From the NCBI GenBank assembly GCA_030407315.1, contig JALQPE010001904.1, positions 1 through 64,000 on the forward strand: DNA of 64,000 nt, given 5' to 3'. This document shows, piece by piece, positions 45,047-56,661 of the stretch. Source of the stretch: Asparagopsis taxiformis (taxonomy: Eukaryota; Rhodophyta; Florideophyceae; Bonnemaisoniales; Bonnemaisoniaceae). The notes beneath the pieces were generated by a model that was given only the letters and a program-made list of their open reading frames with translations, was not told the origin of the DNA and searched no databases. Made by a program: the position numbers and the translations under genes. Position 1 is the stretch's first letter; every line of letters begins with the position of its first letter.

Positions 45047-45078
45047 ATTTTGTACCAAACGTCTGTACTGTACACACT

Positions 45079-46849
45079 CTACTTATTTATGACAATGTCC
45101 TCCTTGCGCGATGACGCCGCCGCCATCACATGACTGCTACGATTCGCCGCCTTACGACTGTCGTCGTACGACGGATTGCCGTCGCGTCGACGCTTGCCAG
45201 CCGGCAGTGGAGCTTTGCACTGCTGACAATCCGATCGTCGGATGTGATTCTCGCCGCCACACTCGCGACATTCGCGAAACACCCGCGCTCGTCCCTTCTT
45301 CGGGTTGCGCAAGTGCACCGGCACCGTCGCGCCGTTGCCGCCCTCGCCGCGCCTTCGTCGACTTCGTGACTGCGAACAACTCGCCTTCTTCGCCGCCCAG
45401 CCCGTGCCTCCCGCCATGTTCTTCCCCGCTTGAAAGCTGCTCTGCACCGCGGCTGCCGCCGCCGCTGCTGCCACCCCCGCCCCGCCGCCACCCCCGCCTA
45501 TTGGCATCGAATGCACCGCCGCCGCAACGGCTCCACCAGACGTGCTCGAGCTCATCCCGCCCGTGTGCTGCGACAATTCAAATTCGCTCTCTCGTCCGCG
45601 CTCTCGCCCCTTGATCTTGCCACTTCCGATACTGCCGCCACTGCCACCGCCGCCTCCACCAATGCCGCCACTCGACTGTGCCGCCCCGACGTGATTTGCC
45701 GTCATCACCGCCGTGCCGCTCTTCACCGCTCCCGCTTGTTGCGGATTGGGCAGCGTCGTGGTGCTCACCGGCGATGTGATCGGCGCACGATTCGTCGGCA
45801 TCGTTCGCACTTGTCGTCCCCGATTCACTGTTTGTTTCCGTACCAACGCGCCGCGCGTTTTCTTCACCGTTTTGCCCGTTCGCGTTGCGCCGTCGCTCAC
45901 CGACAGACTGTTGCGTTGTGATAGTTCTCCAGACACTGGTAGTACATTTGGAACGTTTGTACCCGTCAGCGAGCCATTCACTAATCCGCTTACCATAGTT
46001 GTATTTAAAGATGTGCCCAATACGCCCATTCCGGCATTGAGCGAGCCGCCAAACGAATTGTGTGCATTGGCACCACCCTGAGTGGCAAAGCTGCTGTGTG
46101 AATTACCATTGTTTACATTGATATTCGATCCCCTTGTGTCACCGACCAAAGGTAGCGGTAGTACCGATTGGTGTGCCGTTTGTTGCGCCGGCATATTCTG
46201 CGATGCCACCAGCGTGTTTTGCGGCTGAGCCGTTTCCCACGGATATCCAGCAAGCGCATCACCCGACTGTGGATTACCAAAATGCGATGCGCCGGCGGTG
46301 GGATCGTCGACGACACCGCCGCCACCTTGTAAAATCGATGTGGGCAGATTGGCCAAGCTTCCAAACGAGGCTTGCGAATGCTGTTGTTGACTGGGTAGAA
46401 GAGGTTGCATTTGTAGCGGGTGCGCATTGGCAAAAGTGTTTGGTGCATTGGAAGTTTGGGCGTTGATGATGGGTTGAGACATGTTGTGCGATACAAATTG
46501 AGAGGAAGTTTGCGTAAGGGTGGAAGTGCCTGGAAAGGCATTGGCATTATTCCTCGAGGGCATATCAAGCGAAGAGAGTTGCGAGGACACATGCGGAATG
46601 TGCAAGCCGGAGAGCTGATGCTGTTGATGTGAATTGTGCGCTTGTTGATGCTGCTGCTGTGATTGTTGATGGTTCTGCTGAGGTGGCTGCAACTGATGAA
46701 TTTGAAAATGGGGTTGTTGATGATGCGATAGATGATGGGACCTCTGTTGGTGATGATGCATTTGTTGTTGCTGATGCGGGGAGGGCACTGGAGGTACGGT
46801 TTGTTCGTGGGGATGATTATCCATGGGTTGCAAATGAAGGGGTTGCTGC

Positions 46850-46903
<54 letters not shown>

Positions 46904-47166
46904 GTGGGTTGCTGTTGTTGTTGATGGATATGAGGATGATGCTGGGGTTGGGGAGGAGGAGGTTGTTGTTGTTGCTGCTGCTGTTGCTGTTGTTGAGGGG
47001 TTTGTTGTTGTTGTGGCTGTTGTTGCTGGGGTTGCTGCTGTGAGGGAGGGGGCTGCTGATTGGAAGGTTGGGAGAGGAGAGCAGAGTGGGGGAGGAGAGG
47101 GGAAGAGTTTTGAGGATTGGAGTGGCGCAAAAGTGCAGGGGGATCGAAGAAGAAGGATCGATCCAT
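45079..47166 (-). CDS. Poly-glutamine, low-complexity protein with a C-terminal four-Cys zinc motif
   Basis: 695 residues with no intron. The N-terminal third is dominated by Gln tracts (longest at about plus 46843-46902), His/Pro/Gln mixtures and SQQQ-type repeats. The middle is Ser/Asn/Gly/Thr-rich. Near residue 430-460 there is a basic patch (TVKKTRGALVRKQTVNRGRQ). A Gly/Ala-rich section and a nuclear-localisation-like SRSRRRRGEGG follow. The end holds RECRECGGENHIRRSDCQQCKAPLP, a C-x2-C-x9-C-x2-C arrangement likely to bind one zinc, then more basic residues. This composition suits a nuclear DNA- or RNA-associated regulator, but I do not recognise an orthologue. The CAG/CAA tract is prone to length variation. 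Other long frames in this segment are by-products of the triplet repeats. Confidence 0.75.
46843..46902 (-). repeat. CAG/CAA trinucleotide repeat encoding poly-Gln
   Basis: On the plus strand it reads as runs of TTG and CTG, about eight CTG in a row, an interruption, and about seven more. It codes for the longest Gln run of the 695-residue protein and is a likely polymorphic microsatellite. Confidence 0.9.
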
Positions 47167-49430
47167 GACGGGAGATAGTTGTACGGGTGGCAGGGGGAAA
47201 GAAATGCAAAACCATGCGGGGTGAGCGTGGCGGAGGTGAGCGGTTGAGGACGGACAGATCTAGCAATGCAAAGTGGTGTGCAGGTCAAGGGAGTAGAGGT
47301 AAACGGAGCGGAGGCGAAGCGAGCAGAAGGGGATGGTGTGCTGTGCTGTGCAGTGCAGTGCAGACGAAAACAAAACAGTGCAGCGCAAGTGTGTGAATGA
47401 ATATAGGGCGGGGCGGGGCGGGGCCTTGGAATCGCCGTGAAATGCAACAATGTGTTTGATGCTAGCTTGGGATTTTGCAAAAAAAATTAACGCAAATCCA
47501 CGCAATCCTCTCGCAAACAACTCAAAATCGGACAAGATATTGTTGCTGTAGCGACGTGCGGCGCGGCGCGGCCCCGGTGCCAATTATTTTTCACACGCTT
47601 TTGCTTTGGCGCGCGCGCGCTGCGCGATCAGTGGAAACTGGACTGACACGCTGACCGACGAGCTGACAAATCACTTTGCAGTGAGAGGGGCACGACGACT
47701 CACACGCTGCGCTGCGCTGCGCTGTGCTGTGCTCAGCTGCGCCGCACCGCACCACACCACCCACCCTACAGTACCGCTGCGCTGTGCTGCCTGCCGCGCA
47801 CCGTTAGGCCTACACGCGTACTCAACGTACTCTCGTTATGTGCGTGCGCGCGCGCCGCAAGCACAGCCGTGCCGTCGATTCGACACCCCCGCCTCGCCGA
47901 TACATATAGCTGCCCCGCCCTGTGCGCCCATTTGCTCACGTAGATGCAAATGGAAACCGCGCCCTCACTGCGCGGCCCGTGTCCCTGTCTGTGTTGTTCG
48001 TACCTTACTCGCTCAATGTTGCCGCGCGCCCAAGCTCGAGCGAGCGCGTCGGGTCGCCAACTCAAGGTAACGCTCTACTCTGTCCTGTCCTGTCCTGTCC
48101 TGTTCTGCCCCACCCCACCCGATGCTACGCCATGCCATGCCGTGCCACGACCTCCATACGTTACACCTCTACTGATGAAGCAATGGTCAGCTTGCAGTCG
48201 ACTAGCACGACCACACACACAGCTTAGAGTTGAAACTGACGACGCCTCATACAAATTATCGTATTTCACGATGGACCGCTCTCGTCATCTGTACACATCT
48301 CGTTTTGTACTGCAGCTGCGCAGCGAGTGCGGCCCGGAGCGAAATGGGCGGTACTGGCGTACAACTGACTGTACCGACCGACCGACCGACGTGCGCTGCG
48401 CCGTTGATCGCGTGCACAAACGAAGGGCCGCTGTGCTGTGAGTGCTGTGCTGTGCAGTGCCCTGCAGTACTGTGCAGGGGTGAGGCGGGGGAGCGCTGCA
48501 GTGCACACTAGAGCAGTGCACTGCACTGCACTGCACTGCAGTCGATTCGACAGTTGCTCACTCGCACAAGATGTATGTTGCAAATGTCGTGTCAGACAGG
48601 GAGGCCAAAACATTCCGTCTACGTCGGCCATACAAAACGGAATGTCCGCCAAAACATGCCGCAGCGACGCTGTGCTGGCGCGTGTACATCACAAGTCGGC
48701 AGATGTTTGTCGTCCACTTGTCATACCCACGGGGACAAGGTGAATGAATGAACAAACCAACGAAAAAAAGCCTCCTCGCTTCGGCCCGTTGCACGAGCTG
48801 CCGGCCCTACATGGGCCCGTCTGCACGCGCATCGGTTGGTCGGCGACAACACGGCGTGCGCGCATGGGATTGACTGCAGCTGTAAGCAAACGTCGCCGAA
48901 TGGCGTATTGTAAACACAGGCCTCAAGTGGACGGACCACACCGGACCGTCATCGATCGCGCCGATGAATTTGACGTAGCCTTGATTGGACCGTGTGCTTT
49001 GCGCGCGCTATGTGCCAAGCGAATCATCGCCGCACCGCCTGACTAGACTCGAGTCGTGCGCGCCGCCTTTTCTACTCGCCTCGGCTGTCAGCGCTGCATT
49101 CATTGCATTAGCTTTGCATGCAGCAGCACACAACCAATCATTGACCTCCATCTATTTTAAGTCGATACAACAACAAATTGTTCATCTGCCCCCGCCACGC
49201 CGCGCCGCGCTGCGCTGCACACCTTGTACGGTATGATACCATCTGTCACTGACGCTGTATGCGTATGATTCGATGAAACCGTAATTATTCTTCAACATTT
49301 CGTTCCGTTGGTCCATCACACAACTCGTTGCACCCTCTCGAGACTCGCCAATGTCATTCATACAAGGACCGGCATCCTTCATACACAAGCGCTCATCGCA
49401 CCATGACGAAAACTACCTCAGATTAGGGTT
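47167..49430. other. Promoter side of the poly-Q gene; microsatellite-rich, no gene called
   Basis: A GC-box-like GGCGGGGCGGGGCGGGG lies at 47407-47423, upstream of the minus-strand gene. Short repeats of CTGTGCTGTGCAGTGCAGTGC type occur near 47340, 47700, 48430 and 48515 (CACTGCACTGCACTGCACTGCA), and CTGTC repeats near 48081. Short frames on both strands follow these repeats and show no motif. Confidence 0.5.
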
Positions 49431-51899
49431 AACCATCATGTCACGTAACCGCTACTCGCGCCCGCCCCATCCCGTTCAAACCCTAACTCTCCCCTGCACC
49501 GTGTCCATCCAAACCGTCACTGACACCCAACTGCATCAAACTTGCCCGGTCCACCTGCCGTCCCCGCCCGCCATGCCGTGGCAGTCACCTCGTCAGCCAG
49601 CTGTCCCCTCCCCTCCCTCTCTCTAGTTCGTTATTCGTTCCCAACACACTCACCGCCATGGCCTCCACCGGTACCTCCTTTCATACCTTCCTTCCCCCGT
49701 CTACACTCATCCAGTCTCCCATCAACCCTTTTTCATAGCGTGCACCCCCATTCTTCCTGCTCCTCGTTTCGGTGGCTCCCATCCCCCCCTCGCACCGCAC
49801 CCTCACTCATATCCCCCCGTTTCGAAACCAGACCGACACCTCGTTGTTTCGAACACACCGCCACTTCTCCTCCGAGGCCCTGTTCCCCTCAAACATTATG
49901 GCCACTTGTATATCACCGCAACAATTCACTGTTGTAACCCAATCAGTCCCTTTCCTTGCTTTCTGATCTCATCTACTTCTCCGTTCACAATGATGTCATG
50001 TCCTGCCTTTCCCTCACAAACTTCCTCTGTCAACATCTTATCGTTTCCATTCCTATAATACACATCTACCTTTGCTTACCCTTGTAGACTTTAACCCTTG
50101 TCTACTCCCGATTTACTCCGCCTATTATTATTGCACCCCTTGTGGATATACTGTATACCCGCTCATTAGCGATATCACACTGTTCCTTGCGTTCGACAGT
50201 AAAAACTCTCATCGTCCAAACTGTATGGCTGTGTGACCAGCGTAAAATTAAACCAATCATCCTGGATGCACATGATACTAGCATGCATCTTTACAAAAAC
50301 TCGGGTCAATTGATGTTTCATGAACAGCACAAAAGATGTACCCTCAATCAGTCGACCCACTCCCAGTACACTTTCCAGAATTGCAAGTCATACATTTTCT
50401 CTCACCCGTGTATATCCCGGTGTGCATCATATTCTCCATATAGTCTTCGATATCTCTACCCGCTTCATCGATGCCACCAGTGTATACTCGCAGTCATAGA
50501 CGTTATGAAGATGAAGACAATGAGAGACTCTGAAAGAAAGCATCGTTTCCCCTTGCTTGGCTGGCCTGGGAGAACAACAGCGCTACTCAAAAGTCTCACT
50601 TCATCACGCAGCGACAGCGAAATTGCCGACCTTTCGAGCGAGGAAACTATCAACTAATAAACAAGCGCGTTTATTTTTGAAATTTATCAAGTTTGATGAA
50701 AATTAATGTTCTCAGTACTGGGAGGGCGATATCAACAGCCCATAACACTTCGCCCTAGATCTTAGGGACACACGGATGGTTCACACATGATATGTAAGAG
50801 CTGTCACGGAAAATATTTGAAAAAGTGCAACGCGTTCATTTTCACGATCAAGCGCAAATACCAGACCAATAGTTTTTTCAGGCAAAAGTTTGTTTTCGAT
50901 CGTCAGAGTCGGCGGGGCAGTGTGATATAGGCCGTACAGAACGATTTGGCGCAGTGAGACTCTGCTATATCGCCCTTGATGTCGGACACAAGGCATGTTT
51001 TTCGTGGTCAAAATTATACACCATTGTGGAAATAGCTCTCTATATCACACTGTAGACACACTGTTGATGTGGCGATATCAACCTCTGTGAAAGGTGACAA
51101 AGGGGGTTGTGGGCCACTCGTAAATTTTGTAGCTTGTTTCCAACTCTTTTTATAGGCTGAAATATGGTCTAGAAAATATCGATAATATTGGCAGCCTAGG
51201 CATAGAGCTGAGCGAAGTCCCGATTTCAGCCTATTCAGGCTGGTTTGAAATCCAATTTCGGAGGATGAGTTGGGTCCGTAATTGAAGCAATTTATATTGT
51301 TCCATGGACTGACGAAGAAATTATAATTAAGAACACGACTTACAGTAGATAATCAATGTGATGTTAGGCCACCGAAATTTCTTCGTTGAATGTCGCCTGA
51401 CTGAATTCAGATGTACAACTTGGAAAGGGGACTTATGATGTGAGGACACCGAAGAACCCGCGGAAGGGGATTAACACGGATGAAATGACCACAGATTGGA
51501 AGTTTAATGCGTGTGTTTCGCATAGCACAATCCCAGCTGTGGGATACTGCGCCTCGCAGGAAAGGGAGAATGCAAATTAATTTGCAATGAAAACAGCTAA
51601 CGACTCGAGCTGGGGATGTTCGCTGAAGGGTCGCCAGTGCGTACGGAACGTGACCGAAAGGTCGGAAACTAAGGTAACGGGCGCAGCGAGAGATGGATCA
51701 CGAAGAGTTGGCGCCAATCGCAGCTTGAATCCACGGGCACGTGTAGTAGCGCGGGGCTACAGCAGGGAAGCGAGCCTTTCCACACGTGTACGCCGGCGCG
51801 CGTGCACGTCATTCTACACTGGTAGCGACACTGTTAGCTATAGTGTCAATTTTAGTTTACTGTAGTAGAAGTACACGAAAAGTGTCAGTGTAGTGGGGA
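49431..51899. other. No gene recognised
   Basis: 49431-49980 is C-rich low-complexity DNA with proline/serine-type frames. 50000-51900 is mixed, with GATATCAAC phrases recurring near 50728 and 51070. None of the short frames, including 50142-50657 and 50781-51011, has a recognisable motif. Confidence 0.4.
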
Positions 51900-53770
51900 A
51901 TTTGTAGGGACCTCAAGGCCCACCCCATTGGTTGGCGGGGACCATCGGTCCTGGCCAACTGAGATCCGACTTTAACATATTTAGAACGGTGACTAACCGC
52001 AACGGTTACAATAAGTCAGAACTTTTGTGGACTACATTCTATTCACCTGGAAAGCGCCATAAAACCGCTCTTCAGCGCGCAAAATCTCTCGCGAGAGTAA
52101 ATCTACGATTCCCAATAGTGTTCCGTCGCGCTTGAACCGCAAAACACACTGCGAAGTGCCGTAACGCCGAGTCACGGATTTGCAGGAGACTCCTACCGCG
52201 AGGTAGTAGGACCAGATCCAGTGTTGGCAGTCGAGCACCCCATCCGGTCCGACTCGCACAAGGAGATACTCCGGAGGAATCGCAAGCCCAACTAACCTTT
52301 AAGTAGGTTGGGGACGGCAGACCGAAATACTCCTGGTCGGAGGAATCTCGTGGAAGACCCACTCTACCACTCTACTGACTTCTTAGTCGAAGGCCGTTGC
52401 AGGACTAGATCCTCGAGTATTACTAATTCTCCTCCTTTCGGAATCCAGCTGATAACCGCCGGTTGGAGATCATTTCTACAGCGTACTCACTGGATAGGGG
52501 CTTTCCTCGTTGTCGCTTGCGCTACTCCGTTTCCGGAGAATTCTATCGCTTCGCAGCGAGAAAAAAAGTCCTACACCAGCCCGACACCCCCAGTTGCCTA
52601 CTGAAATGGGAATAGGCAGGAAGGTCATGCTCCTCCCCCACGTTCTTCGGCACGCACATAAGTGTACATAATTCGCTGACAGGTCGCTCGGATACAACCG
52701 GAATCTCGCCAACGATCTCCTGCGGAGGGGGGCTAGTACACAGGCTGATAAAATTTAAAATGAACAGCCAATGAGTTGCAGGTAATGTAATCATAACGAC
52801 TGCGTGCTATGCAAAAATAATCATAGATAACTAAGTGCAACCCAGAAAACAGATCTAATTCCACCTAGAAAGATGAGTATTAGTGTAAGACCTTAGCCCT
52901 TTTAGATAGATTGTACCTCCAAGGAGGATTAGTAGATAGGGATAAGGCTTCGAACTCACGAGTGAGAGCGCCGATTCCACGAGGCGGATGCCTCGTGCGA
53001 TTCTAGTAGCCCGAGGGCTGTGTCGGGTGGATCGATCCCTCGGAGTCCGGACACCAGTCTCCCAACCCGGTAGCGGGTGGTAGAGCGGGGTCCGGGACGG
53101 CTGTATCTAACCTGCCAGAGGGATCTATCGGCCGTGGCCGTCCTCAACTCACTCAAGGGTTAACTAGGCGCTTAGCGCGATGGATACCGGCGGGGAATTG
53201 TGGTCGACTCCACGCGTGGGTGCCCACACAGCGGATTCCGCAACTGCGAAACCGCAGGCGACTGCGGTCGAGACCGATTGAGAAGCCCACTGGCGTTGGC
53301 TCGGTTGACCGGTTGGGGGTGCCGAACCGACAACGCTCCCAGTTGGTAGCCTTTTTCCGGTGGGCGGAAGGCCACTCCTGGTCGCGTGGCGGCGTTAAAA
53401 GAAGCGGGAAGGTGTTCCACTACCGCGGAGACGAAATGCCCTAGGGTAATCCACGTGCACTCCTGCCGGAGGAGGCTCGCGGCGGGCAATTGGGGATAAG
53501 TGCGAGCGGTCCCCAATTGGAGATCGAAACGGAGCGGCTGGTATCCTGTGAAGGAATTGCCGCCGCCGTTTAGTTGTAAGTTAAACAACCACGGTCGAAT
53601 GATTTGGAACCGAAACGATCTGACTTTATTGTAGACTAGTGGCCAGCCAAGTGACCTTAAATGGTCAACGAGGCTGCCCGGACCGGTCCAGGACCGATGG
53701 TCCTGGTCCGGCGTCCAATGGACCTTGTGGGGTGTTTATGAGGCCCAGGGGCCTTACAGAGTAAATTGCT
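51900..53770. other. GC-rich, hairpin-rich non-coding block
   Basis: Many local complementary pairs stand out: CAATTGGGG...CCCCAATTG at 53487-53520, AACCTTTAAGTAGGTT near 52295, GCGGATGCCTCGT near 52985, and GGACC...GGTCC groups around 53690. The phrase GGACCATCGGTCCTGG near 51940 recurs inverted near 53690. Frames on both strands are short and motif-free. It could be a non-coding retroelement derivative or a structured RNA region; neither is established. Confidence 0.4.
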
Positions 53771-54202
53771 ACGTTGCTACGTGTAAACTAATAGAAACGG
53801 CCGGGTATAATGTACACGTGCGCAGCTGTAACGGGCGGATCGGCCCTCACGCACACGTGTGCAACTAAGCGCGCCTAAATCATACACGTTGCAATCCCGC
53901 GGGAGGGTCCAGCGCAGGCCATCTGGCCCGGTGCCAATGCAAGGCGGCACGCGCCCATTCGCCCTTGGGCGACAATTACTCTGCCACGTCACCGCTGCGA
54001 GCGGGTTGGCGACGCGGCTCTTCGCGGCTGATTATTTGCTGAATAACCATTCACGCTCGCGAGCGTCATCTGCACGCGACCCTTCTCTTGCGCCCATTCT
54101 GTCCTCGTGAGAGGCATCCCTTCACGCCCCTTCACCGCACCATACGGGACAAGTCCCACACTCTCCCATTCTTAAACCCGCGTGCTCCTGTGCGCAGGTG
54201 TC
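53771..54202. other. Intergenic stretch before the split unknown gene
   Basis: About 430 bp with no supported gene. It contains ACACGTGT-type palindromes and probably the promoter of the gene beginning near 54203. Confidence 0.35.
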
Positions 54203-54572
54203 ATGTATTCGTCAACTCCCCCGCCTTCTTCCTCTTCCACCTCACAGCGACTCATCACTTCAGTTTCTTCTATTCCGATCCAGATCAGCGAGTGGGGAAC
54301 CATGGCGTGTCCACATCCCGACGCGAAAGGCGACGTTAATAACAACCCTCGGGAGTCCCCTCGACCGTTGCCTGCAACGAGTACTCCGACCGATACCGCC
54401 TCGGCGGTGACAGCGCGAACAGCAGCCCATCAACCGTTGCCGGGTTCTTATCTTGATCTCTATGCTCCTGCCGCGGCAGCCACGCAAGGCCTTTCTGACC
54501 CTTATGCGGGGACGGAGGTGATGCCGAACTATTACAATAACCGTCCGCGGCCGCAGAATGCGCGCGAATCTG

Positions 54573-54831
54573 CCCAGTAAGACTTGAAGATGTACCAATG
54601 ATGGCCGTACGATGAACATATGACATACATGGTGTTCCTCTGATGTACCGATAAGGAACACTCGCTCTTCAGCTGATGGCCGCATAGCGATACACCAAAG
54701 ATGGACCTGAGATGTCTTTACGCTCATCTTTCGGACATCATCGAAGTATCTCTTGCACACTGTAGAGATATCACGTACATCATAGGTTCATCTGAGGCGT
54801 ATCACGGGTACATATTCATTTTCTTATAGGG
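54573..54831 (+). mobile_element. 259-bp MITE, copy 2
   Basis: It begins CCCAGTAAG and ends CTTATAGGG, flanked by CTG at 54570-54572 and 54832-54834. It has the same length and orientation as copy 1 at 18822 with scattered substitutions. It introduces a stop codon at its third codon into the host gene's frame. Confidence 0.93.
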
Positions 54832-55015
54832 CTGTCATCCCCTTGGGTGTTTCGTATTTCACCCCCACAGGTGGTGGCAACCGCCCTCCGCGCTTTGGCT
54901 CCACTGCAGTCCGGAGGGACCAAACTCAAGGCCGTCAGGGATGGGGCGTCTCCCCTTCAGTACCGGCTCCGGCAAGGGTGCTGAGTGACGGTAGCCATAG
55001 TCGTCTCCCTGGGGA

Positions 55016-55274
55016 CCCTATAAGAAAAGGAATATGTACCCCTGATATGCTTTAGATGAACCAATGATGTATGTGATATCTCTACTGTACGCAAGAGATA
55101 TTTCGCTGATGCCCGGCAGATGAGCGTATGGACATCTCCCGTCCATCATTGGTGTATTGCTATGCGGCCATCAGCTGAAGAGCAAATGTTCCTTATCCGT
55201 ACATCAAAGGAACACCATGCATGTCATAGGTTCATCATGCGACCATCTTTGGTACATCTTTAAGGTTTACTGGG
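55016..55274 (-). mobile_element. 259-bp MITE, copy 3 (inverted)
   Basis: On the plus strand it begins CCCTATAAG and ends TTTACTGGG, flanked by GGA at 55013-55015 and 55275-55277. It is in the opposite orientation to copy 2, 184 bp away. The two could pair as a large hairpin in RNA or DNA. Confidence 0.93.
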
Positions 55275-55915
55275 GGAGTCATCTGCGGGATCCGTCCCGG
55301 CCCCAGCCGGGGGACAAGTATACTCTGCATTGGCTCGCCTCGTTGGTGAAGCGGAGTCACCGACCATGGCCGCCAAGCTAGGCGAGGTGTTGAATATGGT
55401 AAACACCTTGCCATCGGCCAAGCCAACGGACATCCCCGAGCATTCGCAGCTTACCGGAGGAACTCCTGACTCCCAAGCGGCGCGCCAGGATCCTTATTTT
55501 GGGTCTCCGTCTCCTCGGGCGCCACGGACTTTATGGTTGACGAAACCCCCTGCCGCCCCTTCAGCTGCAACTCCATGGAGTTGCCCCTGGGCATGAGAAA
55601 CGAGTGGTGGAGTGGATGCGAACGCTTCACACGCAACACTTCATCCATCATCAACATGCTTTTGGGCACGAACTCTCGCGCGCACCCGGTTATCGCAGTT
55701 ACGAGTCGTACGGCCGCTTGCCGTTGCGCCGTCCCGTCCTGGAACGGTTCGAATGTATCAAAGGGACTTATGGAGCTGCCGTGGCGGATCAGGTAATGCG
55801 CAAGCGCATGGGACATGGCCGGTGCCGTATCACCATCCCGGCCAACTTCCCGAGCGACGTGTATCACCTCAGCGAACCTGAGGACGGACCGATGGCACAG
55901 CATAAGCAAAAATAG

Positions 55916-56228
55916 AGAATTTTCCACGAAAAATACCGTATCGTACTGTAGAATAAGTCATCGTATTTTAGCGGAACGCCAGTCCCCAACGTTTGGACAA
56001 GGCCCATGGAAAAATGTAAAAAATTATGGGCAGAAACCAGAACGGCAATTTTGTTGTACTGTAGGCAGGAACCAAGTGGAACTGTGGTGTGGCCGTGAAA
56101 CGATGGCCGAACCATGTACGGATGGACACGTAGGAATGGAAAAGAACCAGGACCATATATGGGCGGGACGGTAGGTGGACTGGAACAGGCCAAGTCACGC
56201 AGGCACGGATGGTTGGAGTGGAACCAGT
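55916..56228. other. Intergenic flank of the copia element
   Basis: About 310 bp with no supported gene. The 5-bp duplication ACTGT at its right edge marks the copia insertion site. Confidence 0.5.
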
Positions 56229-56233
56229 ACTGT

Positions 56234-56521
56234 TGTTGTTGACAACCCATTTTATCATAAGCACACACTTTTATGGCACGTATCTAATCGTGAATCGGCC
56301 ACTAAGCAATTCACCACATATCCTCTATATGTGAATTGCACTTACTGACAGAATGCAATACCGGCACTCCGATACAGTATAAATGCCGGCTTCACCCCAT
56401 ACACAAGCGGGGAATAAAAGAATAAGGGAAGCAACCCTCGGTCTTCACGTGCCGGCTGAACTCGCCTTGTTGATTACCCTTCCCTCAGCATTCCCACCAT
56501 TACAGAATGGAACATATGACA
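56234..56521 (+). repeat. Copia 5' LTR
   Basis: 288 bp beginning TGTTGTTGAC and ending ACATATGACA. CAGTATAAATGCC near 56370 is a TATA-like promoter element and GGGGAATAAAAGAATAA near 56410 a possible polyadenylation signal, as expected for an LTR. It is matched by 61344-61631. Confidence 0.95.
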
Positions 56522-56661
56522 GTTATGGGCCCAGAGGGCCAGGATAAACCAAGGGAATTCCTGCAACCGCCCCCTCTCACTATATCCACAGACATCTTTC
56601 AATGGCGGAGCAATATCCGGAGCTGGGTTAGGCTGGTAAGAAAGCTGCCAAAGGCGGGGAC

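Larger units (their letters stand above)
54203..55915 (+). pseudogene. Unknown gene interrupted by two MITEs and a frameshift
   Basis: Coding-like pieces lie at 54203-54572, 54835-55015, 55278-~55550 and ~55550-55915. The first two junctions are MITE insertions. Removing each 259-bp MITE with one 3-bp duplication copy leaves the frame open across both sites, so this was one continuous gene. A further shift near 55545-55570, in C-rich runs, separates the last piece, which holds EWMRTLHTQHFIHHQHAFGHE and RCRITIPANFPSDVYHL. The start could be ATG 54203 or 54302. The protein is Pro/Ser/Thr-rich early and more ordinary late. No domain is recognised; a retroelement gag is one possibility. Confidence 0.6.

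Noticed and set aside
46113..47480. 455-residue minus-strand open frame overlapping the poly-Q gene
   Set aside because: Out-of-frame reading of CAG/CAA repeats (Ser/Asn/Ile/Thr-rich); the other frame carries the zinc motif and sensible composition.
51600..53600. Possible rRNA-derived sequence
   Set aside because: It is GC-rich and structured, but none of the universal rRNA core phrases are present.
54843..55055. Stand-alone small gene between the MITEs
   Set aside because: It is the middle piece of the interrupted gene and its tail is MITE sequence.
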